From NCBI RefSeq assembly GCF_004342885.1, contig NZ_SMAB01000015.1:1-54205 (forward strand): DNA of 54,205 nucleotides, written 5' to 3'. Numbering within the stretch: the stretch's first letter is position 1; every line of letters starts with the position of its first letter. Source of the DNA: Tepidibacillus fermentans. Its GTDB lineage: Bacteria > Bacillota > Bacilli > Tepidibacillales > Tepidibacillaceae. The notes beneath the pieces are model-generated. The model saw only the letters and a program-made list of their open reading frames with translations. It had not been told where the DNA came from and did no database searches. A program made the position numbers and the translations under genes. Below, piece after piece: positions 27,033 through 36,525 of this stretch.

Positions 27033-27938
27033 TTATACCCCCTTGCTTTCCTCATTCCGATGAAAGGTAACCATTTTAGGATAAGGTATTTCGATTCCTT
27101 CTCGATCAAATCCTTCTTTAATTTTTGCTCTTAATTTTCGAGCAACTGCATAATGTGACATGGGTTTCGTTTCCGCAATAATCCTCAATACGACTTCAGA
27201 AGGACCCAAATTCTGTACCCCAAGGATTTCCGGTGGTTTCACGATATCTTGTGATTCTTTAAATATTTCACTTAAAATATCCTCTAAGACTTTCGTAACA
27301 TGTTCAAGATTTTCTTCATAGGCAATACCAATATCCACTACCGCCACGGAATTATGAGTAGAATAATTCGTTACTTCTTTAATCGTCCCATTTGGTATAA
27401 TGTGGAGTTCCCCAGTCCAACTACGTAGCTTTGTGATTCGCAGTCCAATTTCCTCGACAACCCCGGAAAAGTTACTAATAGATACCTGATCGCCTACACC
27501 AAATTGGTCTTCAAAAATAATAAAGAAACCAGAAATCACGTCTTTGACTAAGTTTTGTGCTCCAAAGCCAATCGCTAGACCTAAGACCCCAGCACCTGCT
27601 AAGACAGGACCTAAATTAAATCCTAACTGTTCTAATACCATTAAGATCGCAATAAAATTAATCGTATATTTCACAGCATTATGAATTAATGAACCAACCG
27701 TCTTCGCTCGGCGTTCATTTACCCTCAATGCTTTGGGACTTCTATTCATCCAGCGATCAATTACAGTATTAATCAATCGAACCAGCGCTTTTGCAACCAC
27801 GATAATAAATAAAATTTGAACGATGTTCCAAAATAATCCCATCCATAGCTCAGCATTCATTAATTTTAACCGTAAACTCTCCCAAAAGCTTAACGTTGAT
27901 AATTGATTCATATTTTCTAGAGCTGTTTCTAAATTCAT
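27033..27938 (-). CDS. Small-conductance mechanosensitive channel (MscS family)
   Basis: A pressure-release channel opened by membrane tension on hypo-osmotic shock. The 301-residue protein has three membrane segments (about 30-60, 82-104 and 106-130); the pore helix is the Gly/Ala-rich GAGVLGLAIGFGAQNLVKD. A cytoplasmic beta and alpha/beta domain follows. It resembles B. subtilis YkuT/YhdY-type channels. It is 16 bases downstream of the broken plsC gene. Confidence 0.94.
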   Translation of the reverse strand: MNLETALENMNQLSTLSFWESLRLKLMNAELWMGLFWNIVQILFIIVVAKALVRLINTVIDRWMNRSPKALRVNERRAKTVGSLIHNAVKYTINFIAILMVLEQLGFNLGPVLAGAGVLGLAIGFGAQNLVKDVISGFFIIFEDQFGVGDQVSISNFSGVVEEIGLRITKLRSWTGELHIIPNGTIKEVTNYSTHNSVAVVDIGIAYEENLEHVTKVLEDILSEIFKESQDIVKPPEILGVQNLGPSEVVLRIIAETKPMSHYAVARKLRAKIKEGFDREGIEIPYPKMVTFHRNEESKGV

Positions 27939-27954
27939 GATTTATTCATCCCTT

Positions 27955-28659
27955 TCAAGAAAATTGTTTTGCCAAACGATTCATTTCCGCTTTTATTTGA
28001 TCGGTTAAGTATTTGATGGCCTGATCATGATCTAGACCTGATAAACCTTCTAAGCGAATCATCTCTCCAAAAAAGATCTCTACTTTTGCAGGTAAAATCC
28101 AAGCTTGTCCTCTTGGCATCACCTTATCTGTCCCCTTTATATATACGGGGAGGATAGGTGTATTTGTTTTGATTGCAAAATATGCTGCCCCTTGTTTCAT
28201 ATTTGTGATTTCCTGTTCTTCTTTTCTTGTTCCCTGTGGGAAAATAGCAAATACTTGTTGATCTGCTAAAATACGGATTGCTTTCTTCACAGTTGTAATC
28301 CCCATTTGTTTCCTGTCGACTGGAAATGCACCTAAATGAGTAAGTAACCAGTTCATCATCCGATTTTGAAATGCCTCTTTCTTAGCCGTGAACTACCCAC
28401 CACCTAAAAAGGTGGAGGCTTCCTATCCTTTAGAATAGGAACTTTTTTTATAGAAGAGGGAGTCTTCTGCTGGTTTTAAGATAAAATGAAGCTTCCTTGG
28501 AATACTTATACCGATATATATGGGATCTAGATAACTACTATGATTGGCAACAAGTATAAACGCTCCTTTTCTTGGAACAAAAGATAAACCGTGTACGGTG
28601 ATTCGATTATATAGCTTCAAAATAGCCCATAGCAAGGCCTTGACGATGGAATAGAACAT
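27955..28659 (-). pseudogene. plsC: 1-acyl-sn-glycerol-3-phosphate acyltransferase (PlsC family), interrupted by a 93-bp insertion
   Basis: PlsC acylates lysophosphatidic acid in phospholipid synthesis. The parts before (28481-28659) and after (27955-28387) the insertion keep the acyltransferase motifs NHSSYLD (HX4D) and FPQGTRKEE, with one membrane segment at the start. Removing 28388-28480 restores an uninterrupted ~203-residue frame reading LHFMAKKEAF across the joint. The insertion is 93 bp, so the frame is kept, but it brings two in-frame TAG codons (complements at 28423-28425 and 28393-28395). Unless another start is used, the protein is lost; the piece from the ATG at 28359 lacks the HX4D site. 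Another PlsC is presumably elsewhere. Confidence 0.85.
28388..28480 (-). mobile_element. IS200/IS605-type right-end remnant inserted in plsC
   Basis: The 93 bp read 5'-CTTAAAACC...GGTAGTTCAC-3' on the minus strand and hold three hairpins: GAAGACTCCCTCTTC, TTCCTAT/ATAGGAA, and CCACCTTTTTAGGTGG next to the end. The last hairpin with a terminal GTTCAC resembles the right end of IS605-group elements, and the first half reads like the C-terminus of a TnpB (PAEDSLFYKKSS). No target duplication exists and the upstream flank is TTTAT, as expected for this family. Full copies elsewhere would confirm it. Confidence 0.65.
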
Positions 28660-28745
28660 GATTACGATTCCCTTCCTAGAAAATTGTTTGTTACACTATT
28701 GTCCATGTTTTTTTATCTCTTTCTTATTGAAATTATAGTATTTTT

Positions 28746-29759
28746 CTAGAGTTGTTGAAAAGGGTAAAGGATGATCAAGGATAATACATATAAATTTAAG
28801 ACCCCGTATAAAGGATATAAAAATTGGATCAAATTAGAAAAACCTACAAATGAAATTGGCGCGATCAAGGTTAGAAAAACGAAGCTTAACTTTCCAGTTG
28901 AAAATGGAAATTTTTTTTGAACTCGGAAAATTATACCATGAACATTGCTTAATGCTGTCGTATAAATCGCTAACCATAAGATGATCGAGACAAATACCCT
29001 AAAAATCGGTTGATTTGGGATGATGGAGAAAAGCGGTATCTCATAATGATCCACATTAGGAACCCGCAATAAGGAGAGGTTCATTAAAAAAGCGATCAAT
29101 CCTAGACCGAAAGTTCCAACCACGCTACCGAAAATAATTTCTCCTCTCGAACGGATTTTCTTACCGATGGTGGACAAAACTCCTAGAAGAGAAATCACAT
29201 TAAAAGCGACATACGTGATAGCTGAGGGCCACACTTTTAAATGTTCTCTGATAAAATGAGAAGCCACCTCTTGATCATTCATCAGAAAAAGGGTACCAAC
29301 ATAGATCATCATTAACATTTTTATGGGCATCAAAACACTATTTAAAGAAATGAGCCCCCTTACACCACGAGCTAAAACAATCCATAAAGGAATTGCCAAT
29401 AGTAAGACTCCTAAAACCATCGAGTTTCCCCACTGCTCGAAAATGGCCCCGCTCCCAGCAAACATCACAATCGAACCTGAAAATAAATATAAAAAAATAA
29501 ACCAATCAAAAATTTTTGCCAAATGAGTTCCCATCAAAAGAACAAGAATATCATAATAGTTTTCTGTTTCAAAGCGCCAACTTAACCATAAAATCACCAT
29601 GCTACTTAAAAGGAGTAACAACAAAGTAATCATTAAACCAACGAGACTTTGCAACCCATAAGAAGTGAAAAATTCCCATATCTCCCTTCCTGAAGCAAAC
29701 CCAGCACCAATCGTTGTTCCCATGATCGTTAGCCCAATCTTGATCCCATTTTTTATCAT
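28746..29759 (-). CDS. YkvI-like transporter (APC superfamily)
   Basis: An integral membrane protein of 337 residues with about ten segments. The start IKIGLTIMGTTIGAGFASGREIWE contains the unwound-helix GTTIGAGFASG motif of APC-type transporters, and the family includes YkvI and spore-germination-linked GerB-like proteins. No substrate can be assigned. RBS AAGGGGAGA is present. It is a single-gene unit between plsC and yyaC, opposite in direction to yyaC. Confidence 0.85.
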   Translation of the reverse strand: MIKNGIKIGLTIMGTTIGAGFASGREIWEFFTSYGLQSLVGLMITLLLLLLSSMVILWLSWRFETENYYDILVLLMGTHLAKIFDWFIFLYLFSGSIVMFAGSGAIFEQWGNSMVLGVLLLAIPLWIVLARGVRGLISLNSVLMPIKMLMMIYVGTLFLMNDQEVASHFIREHLKVWPSAITYVAFNVISLLGVLSTIGKKIRSRGEIIFGSVVGTFGLGLIAFLMNLSLLRVPNVDHYEIPLFSIIPNQPIFRVFVSIILWLAIYTTALSNVHGIIFRVQKKFPFSTGKLSFVFLTLIAPISFVGFSNLIQFLYPLYGVLNLYVLSLIILYPFQQL

Positions 29760-29922
29760 ATCACACTTCTCCCCTTAACCTTTCAACTGAATCACATATC
29801 TTCTTTTCTATCCTTATTCTTCATTCTTCCTAATTAAGATTCAGTCATTATTTGTCCATGTACTATGTATATTTCCTTAAATATCCACGTATACTAGTAA
29901 TACTATTTTTTTGGAGGTATTT

Positions 29923-30507
29923 ATGGATTTCCTTAAATTTAAAAATCCTTCTAAATATGTGATTGACTATTCTAACCCTCGGGGTGATATTCAGTTATCC
30001 CATTATATTCTTAACTACATGGACAAATACTCCTATGATCATTGGGTCGTTGTTTGTATTGGTACAGATCGCTCCACAGGAGATGCTTTGGGTCCTTTAG
30101 TAGGTTCAAAATTAAAATTAATGGAACCAAGCCATTACACGGTATTAGGTACACTAGAAGAGCCTGTTCATGCTTTGAACCTTGAAAATACGATTCATTT
30201 TATAGAAGAACAGTATCCCTATTCTGGTATCCTTGCTGTCGACGCTTGTCTTGGACAATTAGGAAGTGTTGGATCGATTCAAGTCGTGGATGGGCCACTA
30301 AAACCTGGGGCTGGGGTTCAGAAAAATCTCCCTGAAATCGGTCATTTTCATATTTCTGGAGTTGTCAATATAGGGGGTTTTATGGAGTATTTTGTCCTAC
30401 AAAATACTCGGTTACATGTCGTGATGAAAATGGCTGATATGATTGCGAATTCTATTCATCAAAGTTTAAGATTATATGGTTACAATAAGGAGAATGCAGC
30501 AAACTAA
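29923..30507 (+). CDS. yyaC: YyaC, spore protease-like protein (DUF1256)
   Basis: YyaC is a sporulation protein, structurally close to germination protease Gpr/HybD-type hydrolases, needed for spore-specific functions. The 194-residue protein has CIGTDRSTGDALGPLVG, the family signature, and LAVDACLG. The ATG at 29923 has GGAGGT four bases upstream. Its stop codon lies in the loop of a strong terminator that also sits in the 3' end of the truncated kinase on the other strand. Confidence 0.93.
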   Translation: MDFLKFKNPSKYVIDYSNPRGDIQLSHYILNYMDKYSYDHWVVVCIGTDRSTGDALGPLVGSKLKLMEPSHYTVLGTLEEPVHALNLENTIHFIEEQYPYSGILAVDACLGQLGSVGSIQVVDGPLKPGAGVQKNLPEIGHFHISGVVNIGGFMEYFVLQNTRLHVVMKMADMIANSIHQSLRLYGYNKENAAN

Positions 30508-30859
30508 TAATTTGCTGCATTCTCCTTTTTAAAAGACTTGGAAATTTTTGTTTCCATCTGGAGCGATTGGCTAACTCTACTACTTTATCATATCCTGCTG
30601 GAATATATCCTAAAGGAATATCTGAGGGGTATAAACCATTCACAACTTCATGTAATGTTCCATCCCCGCCAATTATAATAATGAAACTAACTTCCGGTTT
30701 CCCCCGTAATTCTTGAGCAATTTGAAAAGCATGTCCTTTATATTCAGTGATAAAAAATTGATAAGTGATGTTTAGCTCTTTTAAAAATTTTTCAATAAAG
30801 GATAAATATTTTCTTGCTTTTCCCTTACCTGATAAAGGATTAACAATGAAATAAATCAT
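30452..30859 (-). pseudogene. Truncated diacylglycerol/lipid kinase (DAGK catalytic domain), 3' end deleted
   Basis: Residues 1-~85 match the start of DgkB-type kinases: IVNPLSGKGKA, the glycine-rich GGDGTLHEVVNGL nucleotide loop and YIPAG. The family continues with GSGNDFAR and about 200 more residues, but here the sequence changes after PAG to YDKVVELANRSRW and runs through the yyaC terminator into a stop, giving 135 residues. The active-site region is therefore incomplete. The ATG at 30859 has GGTAGGA seven bases upstream, so it was recently functional. Confidence 0.8.
30487..30527. terminator. Strong bidirectional terminator after yyaC
   Basis: A perfect 17-bp stem (30487-30503 with 30511-30527) and a 7-base loop followed by TTTTTAAAA. 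The loop contains the TAA of yyaC. It may also end transcripts of the truncated diacylglycerol kinase on the minus strand. Confidence 0.9.
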
Positions 30860-30873
30860 AAACAAATCCTACC

Positions 30874-31359
30874 TTAAGTATGGATCGCTTTTTCGATCGC
30901 CTTTTTTTCCTCTTCAGAAAGACGATAACTTGATTGACCATTTTCAATTGGTTTTGCATAAGTATTGGATTGTTCACGGTTATAGATACTTGTGATCACA
31001 ATGCCATTTTGTTTTTCATCGAGCATTGCAATCGAAAAACTAAGATCATTTCCTTGCTCGCCAAATGCATTATAACGAACCATTCCTACTCTGCCTTTTA
31101 ATTTTCCAATTTGTTGAAAAATGATATCGATTTTTTCTGTATTGGTTGTTAATTCGTGTTTCATCGTTTCAATTTCTTGATTGTATCCTTCAATTAATTG
31201 TCCTAAGTTTTGATTCCCTTCTCCCCGTGTAAAACGATTCAAACGTTTTCTCGTCTTTCCAATCTTAATACTGAGTATAAAAATCCAAAAAAGTTGAATC
31301 ACACTGACCAATACTAATAAAATGATAAGTTCATTCTGATATTGTGAAACGATTTCCAC
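30874..31359 (-). CDS. DUF4446 membrane-anchored protein
   Basis: A 161-residue protein with one N-terminal membrane segment (about 9-30), a coiled-coil-prone stretch (ENQNLGQLIEGYNQEIETMK region) and a conserved C-terminal DUF4446 domain (KGRVGMVRYNAFGEQGNDLSF). The function is unknown; it is conserved near parAB and yyaC in Bacillales. I chose GTG at 31359 with AAGGGA nine bases upstream over the in-frame TTG at 31380. It sits 14 bases before the truncated kinase. Confidence 0.85.
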   Translation of the reverse strand: MEIVSQYQNELIILLVLVSVIQLFWIFILSIKIGKTRKRLNRFTRGEGNQNLGQLIEGYNQEIETMKHELTTNTEKIDIIFQQIGKLKGRVGMVRYNAFGEQGNDLSFSIAMLDEKQNGIVITSIYNREQSNTYAKPIENGQSSYRLSEEEKKAIEKAIHT

Positions 31360-31392
31360 TGTTGTTCTTCCCTTCTCCAAAGTTCCACATTT

Positions 31393-32097
31393 TTAAAAGA
31401 ATAATTTGATAATCGCTACACCTAATGGAGCAATAACTATTGCAGGTAACATATTGGCTACATTAATTTTTTTAAATTCTAAAATATTAATGGCTATTGC
31501 AATAATTAATATACCACCAGTTGCTGTAATTTCTACAATCATCTGATCAAGTAAGTCCTTTGATATAAATGAATGAATATAAGTGGCTAATAGTGCAATC
31601 GTTCCTTGGTAGATAAAAACAGGTATCGCTGAGAATATTACCCCTATACCTAAAGTGGAAGCAAAAATAATGGCTGAAAAACCGTCAAGCATCGCTTTTA
31701 AATATAATAAGCTATGGTCTAAATTCAAACCACTATTTAAAGAACCCAAAATCGCCATTGCTCCGATAGTGTAAACAAGAGTAGCAGTAACAAATGCGTT
31801 TGCAATACTTCCTTTACTTTTCCCACCGACTTTTTCTTCTATCCATCTACCTAAACGGTCTAAACGGTCCTCAATTTTTAAATATTCACCAATAATACCA
31901 CCTAATACCAAGCTGAAGATCACTAATAAAAAGTTTTGTGTTTTTAAACCCATGGTTATTCCTTGAATGATCACAGCAAGGCCAATCCCTTGCATCACCG
32001 TATTTCGTATTTGTTGGGGGATATTAGAAAGAAAACTCCCAATAATTCCTCCAAAAATGATGGCAATTGTATTCACGATAGTTCCTGTTAATACCAT
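31393..32097 (-). CDS. DUF554 membrane protein
   Basis: A 234-residue integral membrane protein with about six or seven segments. The opening TIVNTIAIIFGGIIGSFLS and MLDGFSAIIFASTLG are typical of DUF554 (YdfK/YqgA-like). Function unknown; transporter or sensor roles have been suggested. RBS GGGGGGGAG lies before the ATG. Thirteen bases separate it from the cysteine desulfurase gene. Confidence 0.88.
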   Translation of the reverse strand: MVLTGTIVNTIAIIFGGIIGSFLSNIPQQIRNTVMQGIGLAVIIQGITMGLKTQNFLLVIFSLVLGGIIGEYLKIEDRLDRLGRWIEEKVGGKSKGSIANAFVTATLVYTIGAMAILGSLNSGLNLDHSLLYLKAMLDGFSAIIFASTLGIGVIFSAIPVFIYQGTIALLATYIHSFISKDLLDQMIVEITATGGILIIAIAINILEFKKINVANMLPAIVIAPLGVAIIKLFF

Positions 32098-32110
32098 TAA
32101 CTCCCCCCCT

Positions 32111-33256
32111 TTACCGTAACGTTAAAGCGATTTCCCGGATGGCTGCTAAAAAAGTATCCACTTCTTCTTCAGTATTTGAATACCCCAAACTAGCTCTGAT
32201 CGCCCCATTTGAAGTACCCATTGTTTGATGAACGAGTGGCGAACAATGAAAACCACTACGAACTGCAATCTCGTAATGTTGATCCAAGATGGTTGCTATT
32301 TCAGCCGAATCGATTCCTTCAACCGTAAAACTGACAACAGAAACTCTTTCCTGATTGAGATCAGGACCATACCATTTTACGCCTTCTATTTCCTCAAGTC
32401 CTTTTAATAATCTTTGGGTCAATGCCCATTCTTTTTTTCTCAATGTTTCTATACCGATCTCTTCAAGATAATCTAGTGCAGCCCCTAACCCAACAATTCC
32501 AACCGTATTTAAGGTTCCAGATTCATACCTCTCTGGGCTTTGAGAAGGTTGATCTACATCTTCAGAGAATTTTCCTGTTCCTCCGTGAATCAGTGGAGTT
32601 AATTGTAATTCAGGATGGATATATAATCCTCCTACTCCTTGTGGACCTAAAAGACCTTTATGGCCAGGAAAAGCTAAAAGATCAATATTCATCTCTTGAA
32701 CATGAATAGGATATCTTCCAGCTGTCTGGGCACTATCTAATAAAAAGTAGATATCCTTTTCTTTCACAACTTGGCCAATTTCCTTTATCGGTTGAATGGA
32801 CCCTAAAACATTTGATGCATGACTAATGGCTAATAATTTTGTATTTGATTGAAATGATTTTTTTAATAATTCTAAGGAGATATATCCTGCGTGATCAACA
32901 TCTAAATATGAAATTTCAACCCCTATTACTTTTTTCAAATACTCTAATGGTCTTCGAACTGAATTATGTTCTAATTTTGTCGTAATCACATGGTCCCCAG
33001 GAGAAAGGAGACCCTTAATCGCTAGATTTAAAGCCTGTGTTGTATTCATAAAGAATGTAATTTGATTGGGGTTTTGAATATGGAAAAGTTTTGCTAATTT
33101 AACCCGGGTTTGATAAATCTCTTTACCTGCTATATCCGCCATTTTGTGATTACCTCTACCTGGGTTCGCGCCATTTTCTGTTAAAAATTGAACCATTTTT
33201 TCAATCACTTGCTTTGGTTTTGGCCAAGAAGAGGCTGCATGATCAAAATAAATCAT
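32111..33256 (-). CDS. Cysteine desulfurase-family aminotransferase (class V)
   Basis: A PLP enzyme that takes sulfur from cysteine for thiolation or Fe-S assembly. The 381-residue protein has the PLP lysine in FPGHKGLLGPQG, EHNSVRRP at the cofactor site and the sulfur-carrying Cys in RSGFHCSPLVH. It belongs to the short cysteine desulfurase group (TIGR01977-like), separate from IscS and SufS; no scaffold gene is adjacent, so the acceptor cannot be named. B. subtilis has no exact counterpart at this site. Confidence 0.85.
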   Translation of the reverse strand: MIYFDHAASSWPKPKQVIEKMVQFLTENGANPGRGNHKMADIAGKEIYQTRVKLAKLFHIQNPNQITFFMNTTQALNLAIKGLLSPGDHVITTKLEHNSVRRPLEYLKKVIGVEISYLDVDHAGYISLELLKKSFQSNTKLLAISHASNVLGSIQPIKEIGQVVKEKDIYFLLDSAQTAGRYPIHVQEMNIDLLAFPGHKGLLGPQGVGGLYIHPELQLTPLIHGGTGKFSEDVDQPSQSPERYESGTLNTVGIVGLGAALDYLEEIGIETLRKKEWALTQRLLKGLEEIEGVKWYGPDLNQERVSVVSFTVEGIDSAEIATILDQHYEIAVRSGFHCSPLVHQTMGTSNGAIRASLGYSNTEEEVDTFLAAIREIALTLR

Positions 33257-33365
33257 AATTACACCTCATTTCAAAATATAAAAGAAATAAAATTCGTCTT
33301 ACAAATGTTACTTATCGGATGCAAAACGATGAAAAGACAACCAATTTGGTTGCCTTATATTCATG

Positions 33366-34214
33366 TTACACACCCATTAACTCCAAAATTCTCTGTAAAT
33401 CATTTTGATCAAAATATTCAATTTCTATTTTCCCTTTATTTTTCCCTTGTTTAATCTTAACAGATGTTTTAAATGTTTCCCGAAGTTGTTCTTCTATATG
33501 ACGATAAGCTTTTATGGAATGGGTTTCTGTTTTCTTTTTTAATGTTCCACGTGAAACATTTCTTTTTTCTTGTTGAATTTTTTCTTCTAGCGTACGAACA
33601 CTCCAATTTTCCTCAATTGTCCGTTTTGCGAAATTGATCTGTTTTTCCTCTGTATCTAAAGCAATCAAAGCTCTCGCATGCCCCATGGATAGTCGGCCAT
33701 TCATTATTTCTTCTTGAATCAATTTAGGTAGTTGAAGTAATCGTAAAATATTCGCCACATGTGGACGGCTTTTCCCTACTCTAACAGATAGTTCTTCTTG
33801 GGTTAATTGAAATGTTTTCATTAATTTTTCATAAGCGTTTGCAATTTCGATTGCATTTAAATCCTCTCTCTGAAGATTTTCAATGAGTGCAATTTCCATT
33901 ATCTGTTGGTCGGTAAACTCTTTAACGACAGCAGGAATGGTAGCGAATTGCAATTCCTTACTGGCTCGCCATCTACGTTCACCAGCGACGATCTCATAAC
34001 CTTTTAATGTTTTTCTAACAATAATAGGTTGAATGACCCCATGTTCTTTAATGGAAGCCATTAAATCAGACAATTGTTCTTGATTAAATACTTTTCGCGG
34101 TTGATAGGGATTTGGACGAATTTGATTGATTTCAATTTCTGTTACTTTCTCATGATCTTCGATGTTTAAGGAAGGAATTAAAGCATCTAAACCTCTCCCT
34201 AGACGCTTATTCAT
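33366..34214 (-). CDS. parB: Chromosome partitioning protein ParB (Spo0J)
   Basis: ParB is a CTP-dependent clamp that loads at parS, spreads along DNA and recruits SMC near the origin. The 282-residue protein has the N-terminal CTPase motif GERRWRA, the NPYQPRKVF start, a helix-turn-helix (~125-180; [20 protein letters not shown]) and a C-terminal dimerisation tail. A parS site lies inside its own coding sequence at 33543-33558, as in B. subtilis. It overlaps parA by eight bases. Confidence 0.97.
   Translation of the reverse strand: MNKRLGRGLDALIPSLNIEDHEKVTEIEINQIRPNPYQPRKVFNQEQLSDLMASIKEHGVIQPIIVRKTLKGYEIVAGERRWRASKELQFATIPAVVKEFTDQQIMEIALIENLQREDLNAIEIANAYEKLMKTFQLTQEELSVRVGKSRPHVANILRLLQLPKLIQEEIMNGRLSMGHARALIALDTEEKQINFAKRTIEENWSVRTLEEKIQQEKRNVSRGTLKKKTETHSIKAYRHIEEQLRETFKTSVKIKQGKNKGKIEIEYFDQNDLQRILELMGV
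33543..33558. promoter_or_regulatory. parS site inside parB
   Basis: TGTTCCACGTGAAACA matches the consensus TGTTNCACGTGAAACA in all positions. The position within the parB gene is the same as in B. subtilis. Confidence 0.93.
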
Positions 34215-34968
34215 AAGAAATCACTTCCCTTGCTAAATCAAGATAAACCTCTGCACCTCTAGACTTAGGATCATATGTAATAATCGATTGACCATGACTG
34301 GGAGCTTCACTTAAACGAACATTCCTTGGAATAATTGTTGAATAAACCTTATCTTGGAAATATTTTTTAACTTCCTCAACAACTTGAATTCCAAGATTGG
34401 TTCTAGCATCAAACATTGTTAGAAGAACACCTTCAATTTTTAATTCTGTGTTTAAATGTTTTTGCACAAGACGAATGGTATTTAATAATTGACTTAATCC
34501 CTCTAATGCGTAATATTCGCATTGTATCGGGATAATCACAGAGTCAGCAGCGGTCAATGAATTAACAGTAAGGATTCCTAAAGAAGGTGGACAATCAATA
34601 ATGACATAATCATATTGGTCGCTTACGACATGCAGTGCTCTTTTTAAACGAACTTCACGTGATATCGTAGGAACGAGTTCGATTTCTGCTCCAGCTAATT
34701 GAATCGTTGCAGGAATAATATCTAACCCCTCGATCTGAGTAGGATAAATCGCATCTTTAGGGGATATATCATTAATTAAGACATCATAGATGCAATATTC
34801 TACATCCGCTTTATTAATCCCAATCCCACTTGTCGAATTCCCCTGAGGATCTATATCAACCAACAAAACCTTTTTTCCTAGTTTTGCCAAACTAGCACTT
34901 AAATTTACTGAAGTTGTTGTTTTTCCAACACCGCCCTTTTGATTCGTAATGGCGATAATTTTTCCCAT
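34207..34968 (-). CDS. parA: Chromosome partitioning ATPase ParA (Soj)
   Basis: ParA binds DNA as an ATP dimer, cooperates with ParB in origin positioning and regulates DnaA. The 253-residue protein has the deviant Walker [10 protein letters not shown], Walker [11 protein letters not shown], and length equals B. subtilis Soj. ATG at 34968 has GAGGTGA eight bases upstream; an in-frame GTG at 34980 lies in the RBS. It overlaps parB by ATGAATAA. Confidence 0.97.
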   Translation of the reverse strand: MGKIIAITNQKGGVGKTTTSVNLSASLAKLGKKVLLVDIDPQGNSTSGIGINKADVEYCIYDVLINDISPKDAIYPTQIEGLDIIPATIQLAGAEIELVPTISREVRLKRALHVVSDQYDYVIIDCPPSLGILTVNSLTAADSVIIPIQCEYYALEGLSQLLNTIRLVQKHLNTELKIEGVLLTMFDARTNLGIQVVEEVKKYFQDKVYSTIIPRNVRLSEAPSHGQSIITYDPKSRGAEVYLDLAREVISYE

Positions 34969-35044
34969 GAATTCTCTCACCTCATTTTCCTAACAACAAA
35001 GTTCTAAGCTGTCTAAATCTAGCGAGGTTGTTCGAAGCGCAAAA

Positions 35045-35069
35045 GAAAAGCTTCAAATTGAAGCTTCTC
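35045..35069 (-). terminator. Terminator after noc
   Basis: GAGAAGCTTCAA and TTGAAGCTTTTC pair at 11 of 12 positions (35045-35056 with 35058-35069), then TTTTCTTTTG on the minus strand. It separates noc from parA. Confidence 0.7.
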
Positions 35070-35102
35070 TTGATGGAGTCGATTATTGACGCTTTCAATC
35101 AT

Positions 35103-35939
35103 TTATTTGTTTTTTGGAATCTTTATCACAAACTCATAATAGTTTTCGTGATCAATTTCATTCGTTTCAATTAATAAACCTGTTTTTATTACCATATCGA
35201 CAGATTGACGAATCGTATTCATTGCTAATCGAACATCTCTTGAAAAGGCAACACGTTTTGGTTTTGGCTTTTCCTGATTTGTAAATTTTTCTAAAATCTG
35301 TTTAATTCGATTTTCTGTTTGCTTTACATTTAATTCTTTTTCAAGGATTTCTCTTAAAATCTTCTCTTGTGTTTCAACATCATGAACAGATAGTAACGCC
35401 CTTGCATGTCTTTCTGTAATCTGTCGAGACATTAATGCATTTTGAATCGTTGGCGATAAATTTAATAAACGTAATTTATTCGCAATCGTTGATTGACTTT
35501 TCCCTAATCGCTGAGCCAAACTTTCTTGAGTTAAACCATGAATTTCAATTAATTTTTTATAGGCAACTGCCTCTTCGATCGCTGTTAACCCTTCTCTTTG
35601 CAAGTTTTCGATCAGAGCAATGGAAGCAGCTTGTCCATCATTATAATCTTTAATAATGGCTGGGATTTTATCCCACCCTAATTTTTTAACCGCTCTCCAT
35701 CGGCGTTCACCAGCAATAATTTCATATTGTTCATTTCGAATCCGAACGACAATTGGTTGAATAATTCCATGAGTTTTGATCGTTTGGCATAACTCATCGA
35801 GTTTATCATCAGCAAACACCGTTCTAGGTTGATAAGGACTAGGGATAATTTTGTCTACTGGAATATAAATAACCTCTTCAGCTTGTGAATCTTGATTACG
35901 TTCTGCTAACCCAAAAAAACGCGATAAATGGTCTTTCAT
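35103..35939 (-). CDS. noc: Nucleoid occlusion protein Noc
   Basis: Noc, a ParB paralogue, stops division over nucleoids by tying DNA to the membrane. The 278-residue protein has the amphipathic N-terminal membrane helix [13 protein letters not shown], CTPase motif GERRWRA, helix-turn-helix ([20 protein letters not shown]) and the C-terminal dimer domain. It is distinguished from parB by the N-terminal helix and by position next to rsmG. The ATG at 35939 has AGGTAGGT upstream; the in-frame ATG at 35966 would lack an RBS. I found no Noc-binding palindrome (ATTTCCCGGGAAAT) in this window. Confidence 0.95.
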   Translation of the reverse strand: MKDHLSRFFGLAERNQDSQAEEVIYIPVDKIIPSPYQPRTVFADDKLDELCQTIKTHGIIQPIVVRIRNEQYEIIAGERRWRAVKKLGWDKIPAIIKDYNDGQAASIALIENLQREGLTAIEEAVAYKKLIEIHGLTQESLAQRLGKSQSTIANKLRLLNLSPTIQNALMSRQITERHARALLSVHDVETQEKILREILEKELNVKQTENRIKQILEKFTNQEKPKPKRVAFSRDVRLAMNTIRQSVDMVIKTGLLIETNEIDHENYYEFVIKIPKNK

Positions 35940-36388
35940 TGGACCACACCTACCTAACACTTTCATTCCACATAATGTATTCTATTATTTTTTTTAAAAT
36001 CCTGCTAATTTATAATCAAAATAATCGAATTAAAGTGAACTCTCCCATCTTCACAGGCATAGCTTCCTGTAATTCCTACGATCATCGTTGCATTTATGTA
36101 TCCCATCCATATTTTTTATATTATATCATTTGCTCGGGTATTGCTAAAGGGCAACAATTCATCCCCCCACCTGGAGGGATAAGGGTCTTCTTTATTTTAT
36201 TGGTTAAAAGGACTGTATTTATTTTAAACCATTCAAGAAGAAATGAGAATAGATTGAAAAAAATCAATCAACCATATTTCATAAAACAGTATTGTATTTT
36301 AGCATGCGTCAAAACTTGCAATGTTTTGCAATCTAATAAAATAATAATCCATGAATCATCAATAAGAATACTATTATTTCATAAAAAT

Positions 36389-36512
36389 AGCTTGTATATC
36401 CCAACGCGCTCCGTTAACCGTGTATAAATACACTCCCAAAAGCACACAAAGCACGCTACACAGCTAAAGCTGCTAGTCGTACTATGTCTACAATTATGAA
36501 ATATACAAACCC
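36389..36512 (+). repeat. GGYTTGTAT-terminated element, copy B (124 bp)
   Basis: The left end AGCTTGTATATCCCAACGC (36389) matches copy A (24697), and its right end, read inward, is GGTTTGTATATTTCATAA. The core holds CAGCTAAAGCTGC, a small perfect inverted repeat. Non-coding. The surrounding 35940-36684 is AT-rich and gene-free, apart from copy C and a weak promoter-like site. Confidence 0.7.
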
Positions 36513-36525
36513 ATATCGAATCACA

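Noticed and set aside
28360-28659. Two separate genes instead of one broken plsC
   Set aside because: The two halves join into one complete acyltransferase when the 93 bp are left out; the downstream piece lacks its own ribosome binding site and the HX4D motif.
32128-32141. ATTTCCCGG inside the cysteine desulfurase gene as a Noc-binding site
   Set aside because: Only the left half fits ATTTCCCGGGAAAT; the right half (ATGGC) does not.
35885-36427. 180-codon plus-strand frame across the noc start and the following gap
   Set aside because: No ribosome binding site, overlaps noc and repeat copy B, and the composition is low-complexity AT-rich; no family resemblance.
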